In this document: piece by piece, positions 13,170 to 13,675 of the stretch
Position numbering within the stretch: the stretch's first letter is position 1
Layout of the letters: the number at the start of each line of letters is the position of its first letter
Assembly: GCA_937875975.1 (NCBI GenBank)
Contig: CALEEU010000054.1
Span: 1 to 13,675 of the forward strand
Direction: 5' to 3'
DNA from: an uncultured Opitutia bacterium
GTDB lineage: Bacteria; Verrucomicrobiota; Verrucomicrobiia; Opitutales; UBA953
Length of the DNA: 13,675 nucleotides
Translations under genes and position numbers: made by a program
Notes under the pieces: generated by a model
The model's database searches: none
Told to the model about the DNA's origin: nothing
Seen by the model: only the letters and a program-made list of their open reading frames with translations

Positions 13170-13675
13170 GTGTCCGATTACAGCGACGTCATCCGCGCCC
13201 ATCGCCGCGACCATCTCGCGAAGCCGAATTCGTTGCCCACGGGCGTCCACCGTTACTTCGAGAGCACGCTTCTGCCTCTGCCGATCGAGCAGGTCTTCGA
13301 TTTCTTCTCGAAGGCCGAGAACCTCCAGGCGATCACCCCGCCGGAACTCAGTTTCCGCATCAAGACCCCTCTGCCGATTGCCATGCGCCAAGGGGCCCTG
13401 ATTGATTATGACCTGAAGATGAGTGGTATCCCGTTCGGCTGGCGTACCCGCATTACCCACTGGGAGCCGCCTTACGCCTTCGCTGACGAACAACTTAAGG
13501 GTCCTTATGCCGTCTGGTTCCACACGCACACCTTCGCCGATGAAGGAGGCAAGACGCGCATGGACGACGAAGTGCTTTACAAGCTCCCGCTCTGGCCGTT
13601 CGGCGAGGTCGCCTATCCGTTCGTGAAGAAGAAGGTGGAAGGTATCTTCCGTTACCGTCGTACGAAGATCCGCGA
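13170..13675 (+). CDS. SRPBCC-family ligand-binding protein, 3' end cut off
   Basis: A partial gene of 168 visible codons that runs off the window. It starts at a GTG (13170); an in-frame TAG at 13140 excludes any long upstream extension. The protein shows the START/Bet v 1-like fold of the SRPBCC superfamily: YFESTLLPLPIEQVFDFFS (29-47) as the first strand and helix, the NLQAITPPELSF block (51-62) typical of the cell-division-inhibitor/COG4276 type, then RQGALIDYDL, GWRTRITHWEPP, the GPYAVWFHTHTF strand and MDDEVLYKLP, ending in a helix with VEGIFRYRR. Members bind small hydrophobic ligands; some are fused to a YfcH-type NAD-dependent epimerase. The family's single-domain length is about 150-170 residues, so the stop may be close, but a fusion cannot be excluded. 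Substrate is unknown. Confidence 0.85.
   Translation, partial: MSDYSDVIRAHRRDHLAKPNSLPTGVHRYFESTLLPLPIEQVFDFFSKAENLQAITPPELSFRIKTPLPIAMRQGALIDYDLKMSGIPFGWRTRITHWEPPYAFADEQLKGPYAVWFHTHTFADEGGKTRMDDEVLYKLPLWPFGEVAYPFVKKKVEGIFRYRRTKIR

Overview
The window is an ordinary, dense, GC-rich bacterial chromosome segment carrying housekeeping genes. I see no prophage, integron, CRISPR array or intact insertion sequence. The order pheT-gatC-gatA-gatB, a tRNA-Val with an encoded CCA, a dihydroorotase with the DQVHFRE metal motif I associate with Bacteroidota-like enzymes, and start codons without a clear Shine-Dalgarno sequence together suggest a Gram-negative bacterium of the PVC group. My best guess is Verrucomicrobiota, perhaps Opitutales, but this is inferred from gene content and memory and is not proved by the sequence.

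Layout. Positions 1-4653 (+) are a tight translation operon: the C-terminal part of pheT, then gatC, gatA and gatB, then a 233-residue membrane protein. Its genes lie 3-5 nt apart or overlap in ATGA. The membrane protein's C-terminal third resembles the eukaryotic Mpv17/PMP22 family. priA (+) follows after 66 nt. It converges on corA (-), which is preceded on the same strand by a small uncharacterised gene and a tRNA-Val(CAC) gene. An A-type iron-sulfur carrier gene (+) converges on tgt (-). tgt lies downstream of pyrC and of another uncharacterised gene, all three on the minus strand. The window ends inside a divergently transcribed SRPBCC-domain gene (+).

How the genes relate. PheT charges tRNA-Phe, and GatCAB amidates mischarged Glu-tRNA-Gln and/or Asp-tRNA-Asn. 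tRNA-Val(CAC) and Tgt (queuosine insertion) are further translation parts. PriA restarts stalled replication forks, PyrC serves pyrimidine synthesis, CorA moves Mg2+/Co2+, and the A-type carrier delivers Fe-S clusters.

What stands out. (1) Tgt keeps its catalytic aspartates but has Met and Asn in place of two of the four zinc ligands. (2) A probable bacterial Mpv17-like gene is translationally coupled to gatB. (3) Three gene ends (priA/corA, tgt, pyrC) abut long inverted repeats of unrelated sequence. In two of these the arms are themselves short tandem repeats (24-bp units and 7-bp units). A shorter hairpin spans the stop codon of the Fe-S carrier gene. None has a clear U-tract. (4) The 268-nt space between the Fe-S carrier gene and tgt also holds a hexamer array and a 100-bp MITE/REP-like element.
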